A stretch of DNA of 64,000 bases from Acanthosepion lycidas. Taxonomy: Eukaryota; Mollusca; Cephalopoda; Sepiida; Sepiidae. The translations under genes were made by a program, and so were the position numbers. Under the pieces are notes generated by a model. The model worked only from the letters and a program-made list of their open reading frames with translations, was not told where the DNA came from and ran no database searches. Below, one piece after another: positions 14,501-30,200 of this stretch. Numbering within the stretch: the stretch's first letter is position 1; each line of letters begins with the position of its first letter. The stretch lies in NCBI GenBank assembly GCA_963932145.1, contig OZ010596.1, positions 83,982,741 through 84,046,740 on the forward strand, read 5' to 3'.

Positions 14501-17500
14501 TCCGTACGAGGACTGCAGACGATGTTACTCCGAGAAGAGAAACCTTGATGCTCATATTCGTTCCTATCACGACAAGCAACGATTCTATTGTGTCTTTGAG
14601 GATTGCGGACGTTCGTTTGCTTTTAAACACAAAATGCTAGAACACCTTAAGATTCATTGTAACATCACAGAACCAGTGTTAGAAGAAGCATGCTGAAAGA
14701 AAACTCATACAGCCTCTAACAGCAACATCTTTTCTCCACTAGAAATGCGTTTTTTTTTGTGTGTGTGTTTTGTAAGTTAGTAACAAATTTTGTCACCTAC
14801 CATTTTTTAGTAAACATAAAAAAATCCAAATACATAAAAATATACACACAAAAAGAGTAACACAGTATACCTGTCCGTAGGGATTACCAAACACTTCTTC
14901 TTTTTTTTTTACCTACACTATTGTTAACATACTCTATTTTTTTTTATTTTTTTTTTAACTAGTCTCATATTTTGAACCCTTATTGGTAGAGAGCGCTTGG
15001 AAAAATCATGCATTCCAAAAGAAAATGACAAATAGAGTTCAAAATGCAATAAATAAAATAAAATTATTTCAACATTTTCTTTTTTAAGTAAAAACTGAAA
15101 TAATTAATTTAATTATTCTCTGTCCGAATTTCTAGAATAACGAATTAATATTTAGTATTTACGTTATTTAAACCCTGACTATTATTGGCCCACAACGATG
15201 GGCAACCTTGAAGGAATTTTGAACATAACCCTTCTTTTGAAAGTCCCTTGAAGGTTACCCGGATCGATAAGTACTTGATAAAGGCCGGACAGCAAAGAAG
15301 CCGAAACGTTGTGATAATAACAAGAAAGACGAGGATAATGGTCAGAGTGTAAATAAATGTAAATAATTCGTAACCACATTCAAATTTTATATTTTACATT
15401 GCTTTCTAAAAATCTCACTATATGTAGTTTTCAAATTCTTCAAAAAATAAAAAAAAGAGGGCTCAGAATATGAGACTATTAAAAAAAATTTATGGTATGT
15501 AAGGGAGATAAATCAATGTTTTAAATTGTTGAGCTTAACAATACCCCATTTTCTGTTGAAAAGAAGTTATTTCTTAAGTATTTTCTGTATTGAGAAGTTT
15601 TACTCTTTCTGAAGAAAAAAAGTTTACAGAATCTTGACTTAATTTCCAGACTATTTTGTTATAACAAAATATAAATCTAAAATAACAAAGACGAGGGGGT
15701 TTCCGTTTAAGGCTTGATGATTAAATGAGTTGATATTTTACCTTATTTAATTCTGGCTTATAACTATTTACTCAATGAAGTGATACAGAAAAGGAAAATA
15801 CATTTTAAATTATCAATATTATTTTTGTATATTTTTAAACACATTAACTGTATAATTAAAATACAAATGACTCGTCTCAAAACAAACCTGCTATATATAT
15901 ATATATATAATAAAATTATTTATTAAGATATACATTAAATGCATATATCTATGACACATTGCAATAATTATTTATAAATAATTATTGAACATACATTACA
16001 AAAACAAATTGTCATTCATGACAAATCCATAATAATGTAATTATTAAATAAATTATTGTTCATAATGCCAGATGGGTGTGTGGGTGGTGTAATAGCAGCT
16101 CTGATTGAGAACCAAGTTCTAATTCCAGTTGGGTTCATTACATTCACTTACTCAAATATCCCTGGGAAAGCTATGATTCCACCTCCTCCCCCCAGCAATG
16201 GGTTAAATAGTAGGACTTTCTATCTAGAAAAACTGTTGTTCTCAAAAAAACTGTTAATACAATATTCTCTTACAAAGACAGAATTATTATAACAATCTAA
16301 AATGTTTCAGCTTTAAATAAACCACAAAGAGTTGATAGACCATAAAAAATAATCGATCCTCATGCCAGCTACATTAAATGTATATTGTTAATTCAATGCT
16401 AATAACTTGTGACAGAAGTATATTGATTTGATCAAATCCACCTTTTTGGAATATACTTAACCATTCATACAGAGCTTCACTAAACCACTTGCCTGGATAT
16501 TTAAAACTCCAACCAAATAACTGACCATTCATTATAACAAAAACATTGACCTAAAGCACTGGACAGCAACTACAGATCACATCACAACCAAAAAACCTCA
16601 CAAATTGGACCAAGTTATCAAATACGTGATATACTACTGAAGATTTCTTTCAAATGACTGAACCCTGAATCAGGATTTTAAAACTATGACTAAATGCCAA
16701 CTTTGTCATATCTGATTAACATAATTTTTACTGACCCTTGGCATCACAAATGAGGCATTTGTTTTTTAAAATCATAGTAACTGGTTAACCCTATGTCCTA
16801 GATAGGTTGAGGTGATTTATGCCCATGTACCACATTCAATTGATACAGTTCATTATGTGATTGAAAATTTGAAATTTCAGATATGTCATGGACAAATTTT
16901 ATTGTGTTATTCTAAAACCAAAAAGGTAGTTGTGAATATGGTGAATACTCCTTTTGTTTAATAATTATTGATGTCAGCATATTATTTTTGTTTTTGTTTT
17001 TTTGCCTTCCCATACAGGTATTTTATGACTTGAGTACACAAATATTTCAAAGTGCATTCAGCATGAATTTTTTGCATTGTAAATAAAGCGGCTGCATTGA
17101 AGCATTTGGTTTATTTACTTTTCAAATTCTCACACCTGTTGACATTAGCTCCAAACCCTATGAAAATATAAATAAGAGGTAAAAGAATAATCCTGCACAG
17201 TTCCAAACAATTTAAATCATTATTTGGAGCTCTTGGAAATTTCAAAGTTAGCAGGTAAAAAAAATCTCAAAACCCCGCCTTTTATAACTCCAAAATAACC
17301 TGCCTGGGATTCCATTTTATATCCAACTTTGTAGAAAAATGTCCGATTAAATAGTTATGAGTTTAAATATCACTAGCAACACTACTAACTCGCTCATATA
17401 TAGAAGTATACAACTCTACTGATCAGTTAGTTACTGGACTAATTTATTTTTCAGTATTCTGTATTGAATAGATGTACTTGAACTCTCCATAAAAGGGTAC

Positions 17501-20500
17501 CAAGTTTGGAATACCATTACAGTGATAATTGAATGTAACATGTAACATTTCATATCATAAACAAATACAGCAAATATCAATAACCAAGCAACAAAAAAAA
17601 AAAAAAAAAAAAAAATAGTACTATCTCATATTAGTTGTAACATTTACCCAATTAAATGTTTATGCAAATGTAATTACTACGGGACAAATTTAAAAAGAAA
17701 AAAAAAAAAAAGGACATTAATTAATTCAAAAATATTTAAAAAAAGATTTTCTTTTTAATTTCAAATTACTATCTAAATTTCATGCTTAAAACAAATGACT
17801 TGATAATTTCTATTTTGCACCACATCTAGACCAGAGCTTTCTAAACTGGTGTGTTGTGACCAGTGACAATCCTAGGGTTGCTGATGTCCCAGGAAAGCTA
17901 AACTTCAGCATCCTTACAAGTATAAATTTTAAAATTTTCATAAGGGATAATACTGAAAATGTAAAATAACAAGTTTATTACAATATACAACTTAATAGAA
18001 GTTAAAGAAAACATTCATTATCCTAGCCAAAACTTTTTTTTTCTAGCCTTTAGATCTGCAAATCTTTTCATTACACTTTCTACACCTATCTTCTTTACAA
18101 GATAATTTTCTATTGACAAAATATCCAAAGAATTTAATCTGTCTTGAGTCATAGGTGACCACAAGTATCTTTTTATAAGCTTTAGTATTGGAAGATCCCA
18201 AACACATGACATGGTAACATGATGGCACCCCAGGCGACTGCCTGAGTTGCCAGTACCTTGAGCCAGCCCTGGTTGTGACACTACTATAATTGACCAATCT
18301 TTAATTATTAACTAATTTTTTTTTTTCATTGACCTTTTATATATATATATATATTCAGAATGACATATCTGGCTTGTACTAACATAATTCACTGTTTTAC
18401 AAAACATTTTGTTTTTAAAATGCAAGTCACCAAAGCAAAAAGTCTTGAAAGTTCTGATCTGAACTGCCAACCAAACAACAAAAGAGCAATCGGCTTTAAT
18501 TTAATTTTTTGATTTAAGCATCAATTCCCCACCACACCTTCAACTGACCCAGAAAACTAATCACTGGACTTGGAACATGGTCATATACCTAAAACTCAAA
18601 TTTCATTGGATATTAAATCTACAACAGAATAATTGACCAATAGACAATTCCACATTATATCTTGCCTGGAATAAGAATGTCCTCTAGATTTGAAGTGATT
18701 ACAATTGAAGACTTTATACAGGAAAAGAGGGAGAGAAATAAAATTAACTGACTAATGGATTATACAATTAAATTTCCAAATAAGCTTCAACACCTATTAA
18801 GCATTTTCTATGATTAACCAGTTGTGTGCAAAAGTTTTTGGTTTTTTAAATAATTAATTATGCAATAGGTCAAAGCATTACTTCCTGCATTGATTTAAAA
18901 TTACTGTAATACTACTGGCTTTCATCTGTCATAACTGACAATGTATACTGCAGCTTTTGATGCTATTTCCTGAACAGTAATTATGACAAGAAGGGACTTC
19001 CCAATTTCATTTATTCTCTCTTTTCCATGTCCCATCAGTTATCAGTGTTAAATTCACCGGTGACAGGATCAGATACAAAGAATTTGGAGGTTCATACCTT
19101 CCCTTTGAGTAATAACACATTCAATAAGCAAAGTCTTATTGACTTCATGGTACAAGTTCTTTTTTTTTTCTTAAATGTTCACCCAATTCAAAGCCCAAGA
19201 GCCACTCGAGGTAGAGGGTCACTTCGTGAGGTTATATGGTTGCAAGAGAAGGAAGTAGGAAGTGAAAATTATGAGGATATGGAGGATAGATAATGATTGA
19301 CCCTAAATTCACATTTTATTAAATTTAATATGCACTATTAAAAATTAAAATGATCTTTCTCTCTTCTAGATTATTATTATCCTTAAGTTTTGGCAATTTT
19401 AAACTCCCTTCCCACTAATGGACAGAAAAGCTTTATTGTATTAACAAAATTAAAGATAATGAATGCAAATGTATTATTATTTGAAATTTCCTGTTGGTAC
19501 TTTATGCATATCAGATACAATTTAATGTTTCAGTAAATACTTAAAGGTCCTCCACAAGCAGAGGAAGAATGACAATTTGAGCATGTCAGCTATGGGTAGT
19601 TCTGGCAATTAAATATCATTCTACAACATCACCCCTAAACCAGTTGTTTCAAAGCAATCCAAATTATCTTCACACATACCAAGCTAAGGAAAATCTTAAT
19701 CAAGATGATTGACACTAATCCTTCCATGTTCCAGGGGTGGGGTTGGGGGGTGGTGATTAGCAAGTATCTATTCTATAATAAAAAATACAATATCACTTCA
19801 TATATTTAACAGTAAGACAGCCTGACTGTACATTCTTAGTAATACGATATTACATTGTTATAGTAACAGGATGTATTACTCAATACCAATAAGCAAACAT
19901 GGCTTATATTATCATTACAACAGAATATCTCATTAATAAGTAGATCATACTGCTGATACATTTTCTTTAATCAGCTTTCTTTGGATATTTCTATTTTTAA
20001 TGATATAAATTTGTTTGTTTTTTTGTGTAACCAGATAGCTAATTGTATGGATAAAAATCCAAGATTACTCATCTAGAAAATATAACCAATGCAATTTCAA
20101 AATTATTTAAATATATGGCCATCTATTTGACAGTACAGCTCAGGTTAGCTTTCTTTGGCTATTTTCACTTTTAATTATTTAAAAAGCAGCAATTCCTCAT
20201 CCCATTCATATTCCATTGGTGAGATATATGTTCCACTTAAACAGCTTCTTCCTATAAACCTCTTTGTGGAACAGAGTTCCAAGAGGATGCTTCCTCAATC
20301 ACTACTATCTTAACCTGTTAAAATCTAAAATTAACTGTTATCTTCCTCACATATCCTCATAAAATGTGCCCCTTAACTCTTAATTTGTAACCCTCTACCA
20401 CAAGTGGCTCTTGGGTCTACACAGTAAACATTATTGTAAAAAAAAAAAAATAAATAAATAAATAAAAAAGCAACAATAGAGTTAATTGTATAGATAAAAA

Positions 20501-23500
20501 TCCTAGATTAAACATATAAAAAAATATACCCAATGTAATTACAAAATTGCTTAAATATTGCCATCATTTTTTGACAAACTAATATATACTGTAGCAATTT
20601 AAAAAAAAAACAAGTAAATCTGAACTTGATACATTTTATTGATAAAGTTCAAAATGTTTAATATTATTTGAAAGTTCAAACATATATCAGCATATGCTTT
20701 GCTGAAACAAAAATCCCTATGTTTTGTTAATCAAATGAACTGACATACTGTTTAAAACTTCTTTTCATTATATAAGATATGCTACTGAAAATGTCTATCT
20801 AAAAAGCTAAGAGAAAACAATTTGGCTTATATCCAATAAAAGGAAAAAAAAATTGTTAATAATTTGCAGTTGTCTCAGATTCAGAATTATTCAATTGATT
20901 TGTGTTTTGTTTTGTTTTTTAATTTCTTACAAAAATGAAAAATAGAATCCATTACTGATTTTCTTGGGACAATATTATGCTACAAAATCCTACAGCATTA
21001 TTAGTGATATTTATTTAAAAAAAAAAAAATTACAGTAAATGATAACAGTTGTAAATATATACTTCTCTGCTTATTTATTTATATTTCATGCAATTGTAAT
21101 GTTGAACAAATATTAAGGAATAAAAATCTCTTAATACTGTTTTGGCATTTCTTTCCTCATTCAAAATGTGTTTGACTTTCAAATTACTTGGTTCAACAAT
21201 TCTCAATTAATTGCAATAAAATAAAAATGGATATATTAAAATCAAATAGAAAAAGAATAAGAAAAACTTAGTTACTATAAAGAAGTTAATTGAAAAAGAA
21301 AAAAAAAATGGGAACAAAAAAGAAAGTTTAATCAGTTTTCATCCATTTCTTGTCAGATTTCTAAGGGACTGAGATAATGTGCAAATAAAATAGAAAATCA
21401 CCAAAGATAGGTTGTTATATATATTAAATATATAATCATCAAAGGCTGATAACATTCAGACCTAAAAGACAATTCTGCTTAAATGGGATGGCTGGAATGA
21501 CTTAATATATGTATGTCTTTAAGATGTTTAAATGGAAATCCAAATGAGCCTTCCTCAATACTGAGAACATGTCTTGGTTATAGGAAAAGGTGCATTTATG
21601 GTTATCTAATAAATGCCAAACTGTCACCAACTCAGATGTAGGAATGCACCTATTTAAGTTATCTAAATTTCCTTTCCAAATACTGGCCGATATTGAATCT
21701 GATAAAAGAATGGAATGAAAACCAGTTAAGGCTTAAGCCACATCACATTGAAATATCGGTTCCTGTGCGATCACCGAAGTTAAGCAATGTTGAGCCTGGC
21801 CAGCATCAACATAGGTGACCACTTGGGAATATCAGCTTGGATGTGTGGGTGGTGTAATGGATAACAGCCTCAAATTATTAATCATAAAGCAAAGTTCCAA
21901 TTCCAATTGGGGTCTTTATATTCATTTATGTGCAAATACCCTAGGGAAAGGAATGAATCCACCTCTCCCTCAAAAATTCACTTCTCTCTTCTCAGTCTAT
22001 GGGTTAATTAGTAAGACTTGTATCACTAAATGATTATTACTTCAAAAAGAAAAAAAAAAATTTACAGTCTAAAAATATTTTCTGGATTTAAATAACCTAG
22101 AAAGGGTTGATAAGCTGTAAACAATGAATGAATCGATCAAAACCAGTTAAGCTTTTGTTTTTTTTCTTTCCCTCGATTCACCTCAATATGTCAACTATGA
22201 AAGCTTACTTTTCCTAATGGTCGATTTTAATATAACCATTTTTATTCATTTTTTTTACCCCTTTTAAAATATTGCAATTTTCATGGATAAAATTAGTTAT
22301 GTAAACATTTCTCTATGATAATGTTATCCATAAGGATTTTTCAAAACACTTTACCAACTGAGTTATCCTACACATAAATTTAGTAATATACCATTAGCTT
22401 TTTATCTAGCAATTTTAATCACTTTCATAATAAAGGGTTTGTTTATCAATGCATGCTTGAAATTTAAAAGTTTGTTTATTTACAAGAATAATTGTATTAT
22501 TTACAACATTCTAAAAACTACAATTAAAACTAATGCAATGCAATATTTATAATTTACCAATTTATAAAGAAATAAACATGTAAACAATTTTTTATTCATA
22601 AATTTATAAACATTTAATAATTTATTAAAATATGTGAACTAATTATAAGGAAATCTTTATTTACTGTTTTATAAAGTTCAAATCAATTCGCAATTAGCTG
22701 ATGTTTTGCCAATGATTCCAATGAACAATCTAATAAATAGTATTTATTATTTTTGTTGTCAATTCTCAAGAACAAAAAAATGTATCAATTCACTTTCATA
22801 TATTTAGGTTTTATTACAATCCTAATCAGTCAGTCAGTTGTGTGCCATGCATGATACACACTTAGGCGATCATGTATCTTTTGATACATGACTGGCAAGG
22901 CAGAATTTTTTTCCCACATTAGGTTGCTATTTCTTTCTGTGGTAGACCAGTTGCCATCCAAGGCTATAGAACGCAGCCTGTCCTACTATTTACCCGTAAG
23001 TGGTGGAGAAGAAGAATATTCATACCTTTCCTAAGGATATTAGCACATAAGTGAATGTAATGGATCCAAATGAAATTCGAACTCAGCTCTCCGATTCCTT
23101 AATCTGAGTCACTATCCATTACTCCACCATGCCTCGTCAATCCTAATCATCACTTTTTAAAACAATAAACACTGCTGAGAGAGTGAAGGTAGTTAAAATA
23201 ATGGCAAAGAAAGAAAAAAAAAAAACCTCCTTTTTGACACTACATTATTTTTTTTATTTTTTTTTTTACAAGCATGAAGGTCCAAGTTTGCCAAGAATTT
23301 TTTCTCAATTCTTTTCATTATCATTTGAAAAGAAACACAAGTGGGGTTCTTTTTATTATAAAATTTGCTAATGTGATAGAAATTAGGGACAGACAAATGT
23401 TATGTTACCAAGATTTTGTGCATTAATAACAAGGCCTTGAGGATGTGAATTTTTCTCTAGATTTATAATATTTAATGAGTTTTGTCATTCCAGTAGTAAT

Positions 23501-24178
23501 GTCTTCTTTTTCTATCCCTAAATTTAGACTAAAATATTTTCAAGCCTTTCTCATATATATGCTACATTCAAGTGATTTCAAATAAATGCAACGTGCACCT
23601 TAGGATAAAGCTGAAGACAGAACCAGCCAAAATATTTGATTGAAAACAGCAAAAATAAGGATGTTAATAAAAAAATAAAAAGAAACTATCAAATAATAGC
23701 AATGTCTAGAATTAAAATAAATTTCAAAATTTTTAAATATAATTTTAACATTGTCTTATAAGATTAAGTCAACATTTTCATCTACTATAATTATTATTTA
23801 TAATATATAGACTGTTGTCATCTTGGTGGTTGCTGATATTACGTTTCAGCCATTGTGCCCTCTAGTCTTCATCAGATATGTTGATCTGGTTAACCAGCAG
23901 GGAATTTCAAACTGAACCCTTTATTTAATCTAGGGGAATAAATTGTTCTTGCTCCACTGCTCATGTCTAAAGATATCTCGTCTAGTTCTTATTTTAGTAT
24001 TGCTCACCCTATTTCTGCAGAGTGCAAGTACACACTACTCAGCCCAGGATTGAACTCACAATTACTATATCCCTGAATTGCCCTGTGTACATGTAAATAA
24101 TGGTAACTCCTCATTCCAGAAATTAACATACTTATATTTTTTTTAAGACAATTCAAACATTTTTTAGAAGAAATGAAT

Positions 24179-24213
<35 letters not shown>

Positions 24214-27200
24214 GACCATTTTTATTTTATTTGACACAACTGCGAAACTGCAAAGTATTCCAGAAATAGGAAGGGACAACTGAACACCAGGACAACTCAG
24301 GACCATAAAAACATAACTTTTTTATAACCTAAGTGATTTACTAAGGATTAAAGCATTAATTAGAGAATATTTTTGTTCAAATAAGGCATTTAAAAAGGCA
24401 GTATGTAAAATATGAACTTGTTTTTTTGTTGTTTTTTTTTTTTAATTATTTTTAACAAAGAAAACTGTAAAAAAAATTTATTTTTTAATTAAGTAAATTT
24501 ACAAATAGGAAATAATTCAGTATTTTATAATATCAATTTACTTAATTAAAAAATAAATTACATTACAATTTACTTTATTAAAAATAATTAACAAATGTGT
24601 TTTATTGAATTATTTTTTATATGCCAATTTACTTAATAAAAAAATTTCTTTATGACTTAACTTAAAAACTGGTTCATATTTTATATAATGCCTTTTCAAA
24701 TGTCTTATTTAAAAAAAATTTTAACTAATTAAGATTTTAATCCTTAATAAATTACTTTTATTCGGTTATAAAAAATTGTTTTTCTGGTTCCGAGTTGTCT
24801 CAGCCCTGATTTGCCCTGGCACTCAGTTGGTGGTGTTGAGTTGTCCTGCACCCTTTCAGAAAATGATTCATTTTTGATAATGTGTCACTGCAAAACAGCA
24901 ATTGCAGAGTGTCCTTAACCTTCTCTGGAAAGAGAGATTTTTGAAACTAGAGGTGTCCAAGTATATTCTGAAAAATGGTCAGGAACATAAATTCTTAAAA
25001 TTAGACAGTCACACTCGGTCATATGTTTCTATAGCATACTTAAAGACTTACATGTCCTTTTGCGTCCACTCAGAATCAGTTTCTTGATAGAGGTTTGGAT
25101 ATGAGAGGTGCGTGATAACTTTCCATTGTTTTACATCGGCGTTTAACAAAGGCCTCCATAAACTATCCGTGGACGACAGATAATTCCATTTTTTGCAGAT
25201 GACAGCGATATTCGAAAGCTCCTTGACGTCAAGGTAGGAAAAAATCAATAAAATTAATTCGTCCTGAAATTAGAATATAAAAAGATATCGTATGAAAAAA
25301 GGGGAGATAATCGGAATCAAAGAAGTACAGAGTTATCTCCTTTGAATAATGGCTTTAATTTGTAGGAAATCTAAATCATCCAGAGTTTTTTTTAACATCA
25401 AAAATCCGAAAATCCGAATTCCAAACAATAAAATAAAGAAAACATGGATATGTTTGTTAAATAAATAATTTGTTTTTACAAACAAATGTACATGAATTTA
25501 AAAGGTTAAAAAGGAGTAAAAATCGTCTTTAGTTGAGTTTTAAAGTCTGAGTAGTTGGTCTGCAGAAAAAAAACTATGGTTTAGAAAAGACTTAGTAGTT
25601 GGTGCAGTCAAAGTTGTAGTTGAGAAATGACTGTCAGCAAAGATTCACTGACCATCCCTGCTGTTGTTGTTGGAGGTGATTTGTTTGAAGTTACCAACAC
25701 ATATTTCTTTCAGTATGTCCTGGGGTTAAGGAAAAATCTATGTAGCCATGTCTACTCTTGTGTTTGAATGGCTTGGAGACAATTGAAAGTCAAAATTTGT
25801 GGGGTTTTATGAGAAATTTTTCACAAAAGTAGGCCCAGGAAAAAATAGGGTTTTAGTTTTCTTTGATTGGTCAAATATTTCACATGGTGATGTTCATTTC
25901 TAACCAATACACACTGATTTAAACAGTGTGTGTTGCATTGTGAAATCATTTTGGTATGTTTGCAAATATTGTCTGTTATTGGGTAGAAAATAAAGTTTGG
26001 CCATGTTTGAATATGATATGTATGTGGGTATGTAATTTTGTTGGAAATAGGATTTTTTTCCTATAAATTTTCATTTTGACAGAAACTTAATGACATTAGG
26101 GGTTATGGGGTGGTACAAAAATCATTAATACCACAGTACTTTCAAAGAAATTTAAAGATACAACCACCCAAACAAAAAATTTGGTATTTTTGTAAACCTG
26201 TGTTAAAATATTTTAGTGAAACACTAACATATTTTAATTGGCTGTCATATCTGTGATCAGGAGATCAGAAAGGAGTGTGGTTAATGAGCATCAGTACAGA
26301 TGCAAAGAGGTCCTAGATTGTCTGTGGACATGTTTGTCAATACCAGTTACATCTGGGATTTACCCCATTAGCAGCAGGACAGCTTGGCATGTCTAGAGAC
26401 AGGCCTCTCTGCAACTGGTCATGGTCTTTGTAAGATTCCTCATGCCAATTAAAGTAATGAGAAAACCAACCATCAGCAGTTGGGAAGACAGTGTCTTGTG
26501 AAGTTGGTCCTGGGGGTATTTTGTTCCTAAAGTTGCTGTGATTTCAGAGTCAGTTTTATTTTTGTTACACCCCCCCCCAGTCTCTTTCCCCTCTCTGCCT
26601 ATACCCCGTAATTGCTAGAAAAGCAATCAGTTAGGTGTTTCCCCCAACCTCAACACACTCTTGCCATACAGTACAACAATTCTCATGTCCAACATGTCTG
26701 TGTTCTAGGAATGAATCGTGCAGTTGATGTATTTGGAAAAAACCCTTTAAGCAAATAAGTTCATCTTCAGAGAAGGCACCGAGTAAGGTACCAAGTAAGG
26801 TACCAGGTTGTGTCAGTTTGGTTCTGAAATTTCAGTAAGTACACAGATAAAATGTTACTCTTTTCTGGATATTCTAGTAATGGAAATAGAGGTATGTATA
26901 TTGTTGTAGTAAGAACATTCCTTGAAACTGCTTAAAATATACGATTATGATATCACTTTTTCTTTCACCTAGTTTTGCCTACACCCTTTCACAAAGAAAA
27001 TGTTATTTTTTTTTTTTGTTTACTTTGAATTTGGATGTGCAGGTGGTGTAATGGACAACAGCTTGAGAAATCAGAGAGCCAAGTTCAAATTCCAGTTGGG
27101 TTCATTACATTTACTTATGCCCAAATACCCTTGAGAAAAGTATAAATCCATCTCTCCTCTCTTCAACTATGGGTTGAATAGCAGAACATCCTATAGCGTT

Positions 27201-30200
27201 GGGTGACAACCAGTCTACTGCAGAAAAAACGACAACCTACTGCAGGAAAATCTTCTGCCTAGTCAGACATTGATCAAAAGAGACATGATCACCCACATAT
27301 GGCACTTAACGGATTTTTTTTCCTTTATTTCAATTGAAAAACAACTAAAATTAGGATAGAAAATTTTCTCATTTTAGTATATATTTTAAAATACTAAAAC
27401 TGTTACCTAAAATTTAAGATATACAGTGTATCACAAAAGTGAGTACACCCCTCACATTTCTTCAAATATTTAAGTATATCTCTTCATGGGACAACAATGA
27501 CAAAATGACACTTTGACACAATGAAAAGTAGCCTGTCTGCAGCATATATAACAGAGTTAATTTATTTTCCCCTCAAAATAACTCAAAATATAGCCATTAA
27601 AAGCTAAATCCCTGGCAACAAAAGTGAGTACACCCCTTAGGAAAAGTTGTCAATATTAACATACAACATGTCAACTGTCAATATTTTGTGTGGCCACCAT
27701 CATTATCCAAAACTGCCTTTACTCTCCTGGGCATGGAGTTTACCAGAGCTTCACAGGTAGTCACTGTAATGCTCTTCCACTCCTCAATGACGACGTCACG
27801 GAGCTGGCGGATATTTGAGACTCTGCGCACATCCACCTTCTGCTTTAGGATGCCCCAAAGATGTTCTATTGGGTTCAAGTCTGGAGACATGCTTGGCCAG
27901 TCCATCACCTTTACCCTCAGCCTCTTCGGTAAAGCAGTGGTTGTCTTGGATGTGTGTTTGGGGTCATTGTCTTGCTGGAACACTGCTCTGCGACCCAGTT
28001 TCTGGAGGGAGGGGATCATGCTCTGCTGCAGTATTTCACAGTACATGTTGGAGTTCATGTTTCCCTCAATGAAATGTAACTCTCCAATACCTGCAGCACT
28101 CATGCAGCCCCAGACCATGAAATTCCCACCACCATGCTTGACTGTAGGCATGACACACTTATCTTTGTACTCCTCACCTGGTCGCCGCCACACGCCATCA
28201 GAACCAAATAAATTAAATTTCGTCTCATCAGACCATAGGACATGGTTCCAGTAATCTATGGGCTTTGTTGACATGTCTTCAGCAAACTGTTTGCGGGCTT
28301 TCTTGTGTATCGCCTTCAGAAGAGGCTTCCTCCTGGGGTGACAGCCATGCACACCAATTTGAGATAGTGTGCGGTGTATGGTCTGAACACTAACAGGCTG
28401 AATCCCAATCTCTTTAATTTCTGCAGCAATGCTAACAGCACTCCTACGCTGATCTTTCAAAGAAAGCATTTGGATGTGACGCTCAGCACGTGCGCTCAGC
28501 TTCTTTGGACGACATACCCGAGGCCTGTTCTGAGTGGACCCTGCTCTTTTAAAATGCTGGATATTCTTAGCCACTGTGCTGCAGCTCAGTTTCAGGGTAT
28601 TGGCAATCTTCTTGTAGCCTTGGCCATCTTTATGTAGTGCAACAATACGTTTGTTAAGATCCTCAGAGAGTTCTTTGCCATGTGGTGCCATGTTGGAACT
28701 TTCAGTGACCGGTAAGAGAGAGTGTTAGAGCTGCATTACAAATTTGAATACACCTGCTCCCCATGAACACATGGGCATAGTTACACTAATGAGTCACATG
28801 ACATTTTGGAGGGAAAATGAAAAGCACTACTCAATTTAGACATTTAGGGGTGTAGTTTCTTAGGGGTGTACTCACTTTTGTTGCCAGGGATTTAGCATTT
28901 AATGGCTATATTTTGAGTTATTTTGAGTGGAAAAGAAATTAACTCTGTTATATATGCTGCAGACAGACTACTTTTCATTGTGTCAAAAGGTAATTTTTTC
29001 AGTGCTGTCCCATGAAGAGATATACTTAAATATTTGAAGAAATGTGAGGGATGTACTCACTTTTGTGATACACTGTATATGCTATAATTTAATCATCAGA
29101 GAACCTTTTTTACCTGCCATCCAGATAGCTGAGGCTAAACTTCAGGGAAGTAACACTAGACCATTTTGGGCTCACATTTCAACTGATATGCAGTAGACAT
29201 CTGCAACTAGAAAAGTTGGTTCAGTGTTGTGCCAGAAAATTTTCCCCGTTATATTAAGCATAATGGTGGCAGTACAAAGAAACAATGGAGATTTAAGAAA
29301 TAAACAATTGTATTAACGTAAAAATACAACAAATGGTAAATTAGTGTAAATGTCTTATCAAAAGGAGATAAGTGGAATTGTAAAAGTCATCCGCAGAGGT
29401 ATGCCGTAGATGGAGGCTAAGTTATAACTTACTGTGGTGACAGCCTTTGGCAAGTCGTCTTTTGGAGATGGGAGGCTGCGTTCCAATGAACAGTTTGAAT
29501 CCAGGCTGTTATGCCATCTAACTGCCCCAAAAATGTACCTTTAATGGACTTTTATGTCCTTTTCTTAGGCTCATATCAGCTCCAATTTTTATTTTGTTTC
29601 TTTAGGCAGGAGTGTGTGCTATTGGATGGAAATTCTGGATTGTATATTTCTTTGTAAAAACAGAAGTTATATATAGAGTCTATGTGCAGTCTTGAGTTTC
29701 GGATTTTCTACAGCCAGTGGTGGAAAGTAATGTAGCATGAATCAGAAGTTCTTGGTTTAGGAAGAATATAAAATCCATCAGGCACATTTATAAATCTACC
29801 ATTCAACCATGCAGTGAATATTGCTGCCATATCTGGTTGGGTGCTCCAGCTGTATATCTCAAGATTCTTGACAAAATTCAAAGATGGGTTTGTAATGTAA
29901 TCGATCCTAACCTGGGATCTCAACTTCAGTCACATTCTCACCAATGCGATATGGATTCACTGTGCTTTTTTTACAAATATTTTCATGGCAACTGTTTTGA
30001 TTAGCTTCCCTTCCCACTCCGAGTGCCTTGACTACATGAATTTAAGTATGCTACAAGATTGGCAACTGGGTTTCATCATTTTACTGTTGAACTAGCTAGA
30101 TTCAACTACCACTTATATTCTAAGTTTCTTTTCTCACACTTCTTATCTGTGGAACTCCATTCTGATTTCCTGCTTCCTTGCCACATACAATCTTCAAAAA

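Larger units (their letters stand above)
27424..29075 (-). mobile_element. Complete Tc1-type DNA transposon with IR/DR ends
   Basis: A 1652-bp element flanked by TA (27422-27423 and 29076-29077). Its inverted repeats are about 220 bp and nearly identical, starting CAGTGTATCACAAAAGTGAG. Each arm holds two direct copies of AAAAGTGAGTACACC, one at the tip and one about 200 bp inside, which is the IR/DR arrangement known from Sleeping Beauty-type elements. The transposase frame is uninterrupted. The terminal sequence resembles Tc1 elements I recall from teleost fish and lampreys. The element sits in FBXO4 intron 1. Confidence 0.95.

Noticed and set aside
21729-21840. Functional 5S rRNA gene
   Set aside because: It has clear 5S similarity but many changes and is fused to a tRNA-like SINE body, so it is a SINE head.
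27688-28254. 188-aa frame antisense to the Tc1 transposase
   Set aside because: Shadow of the conserved transposase; no domain of its own.
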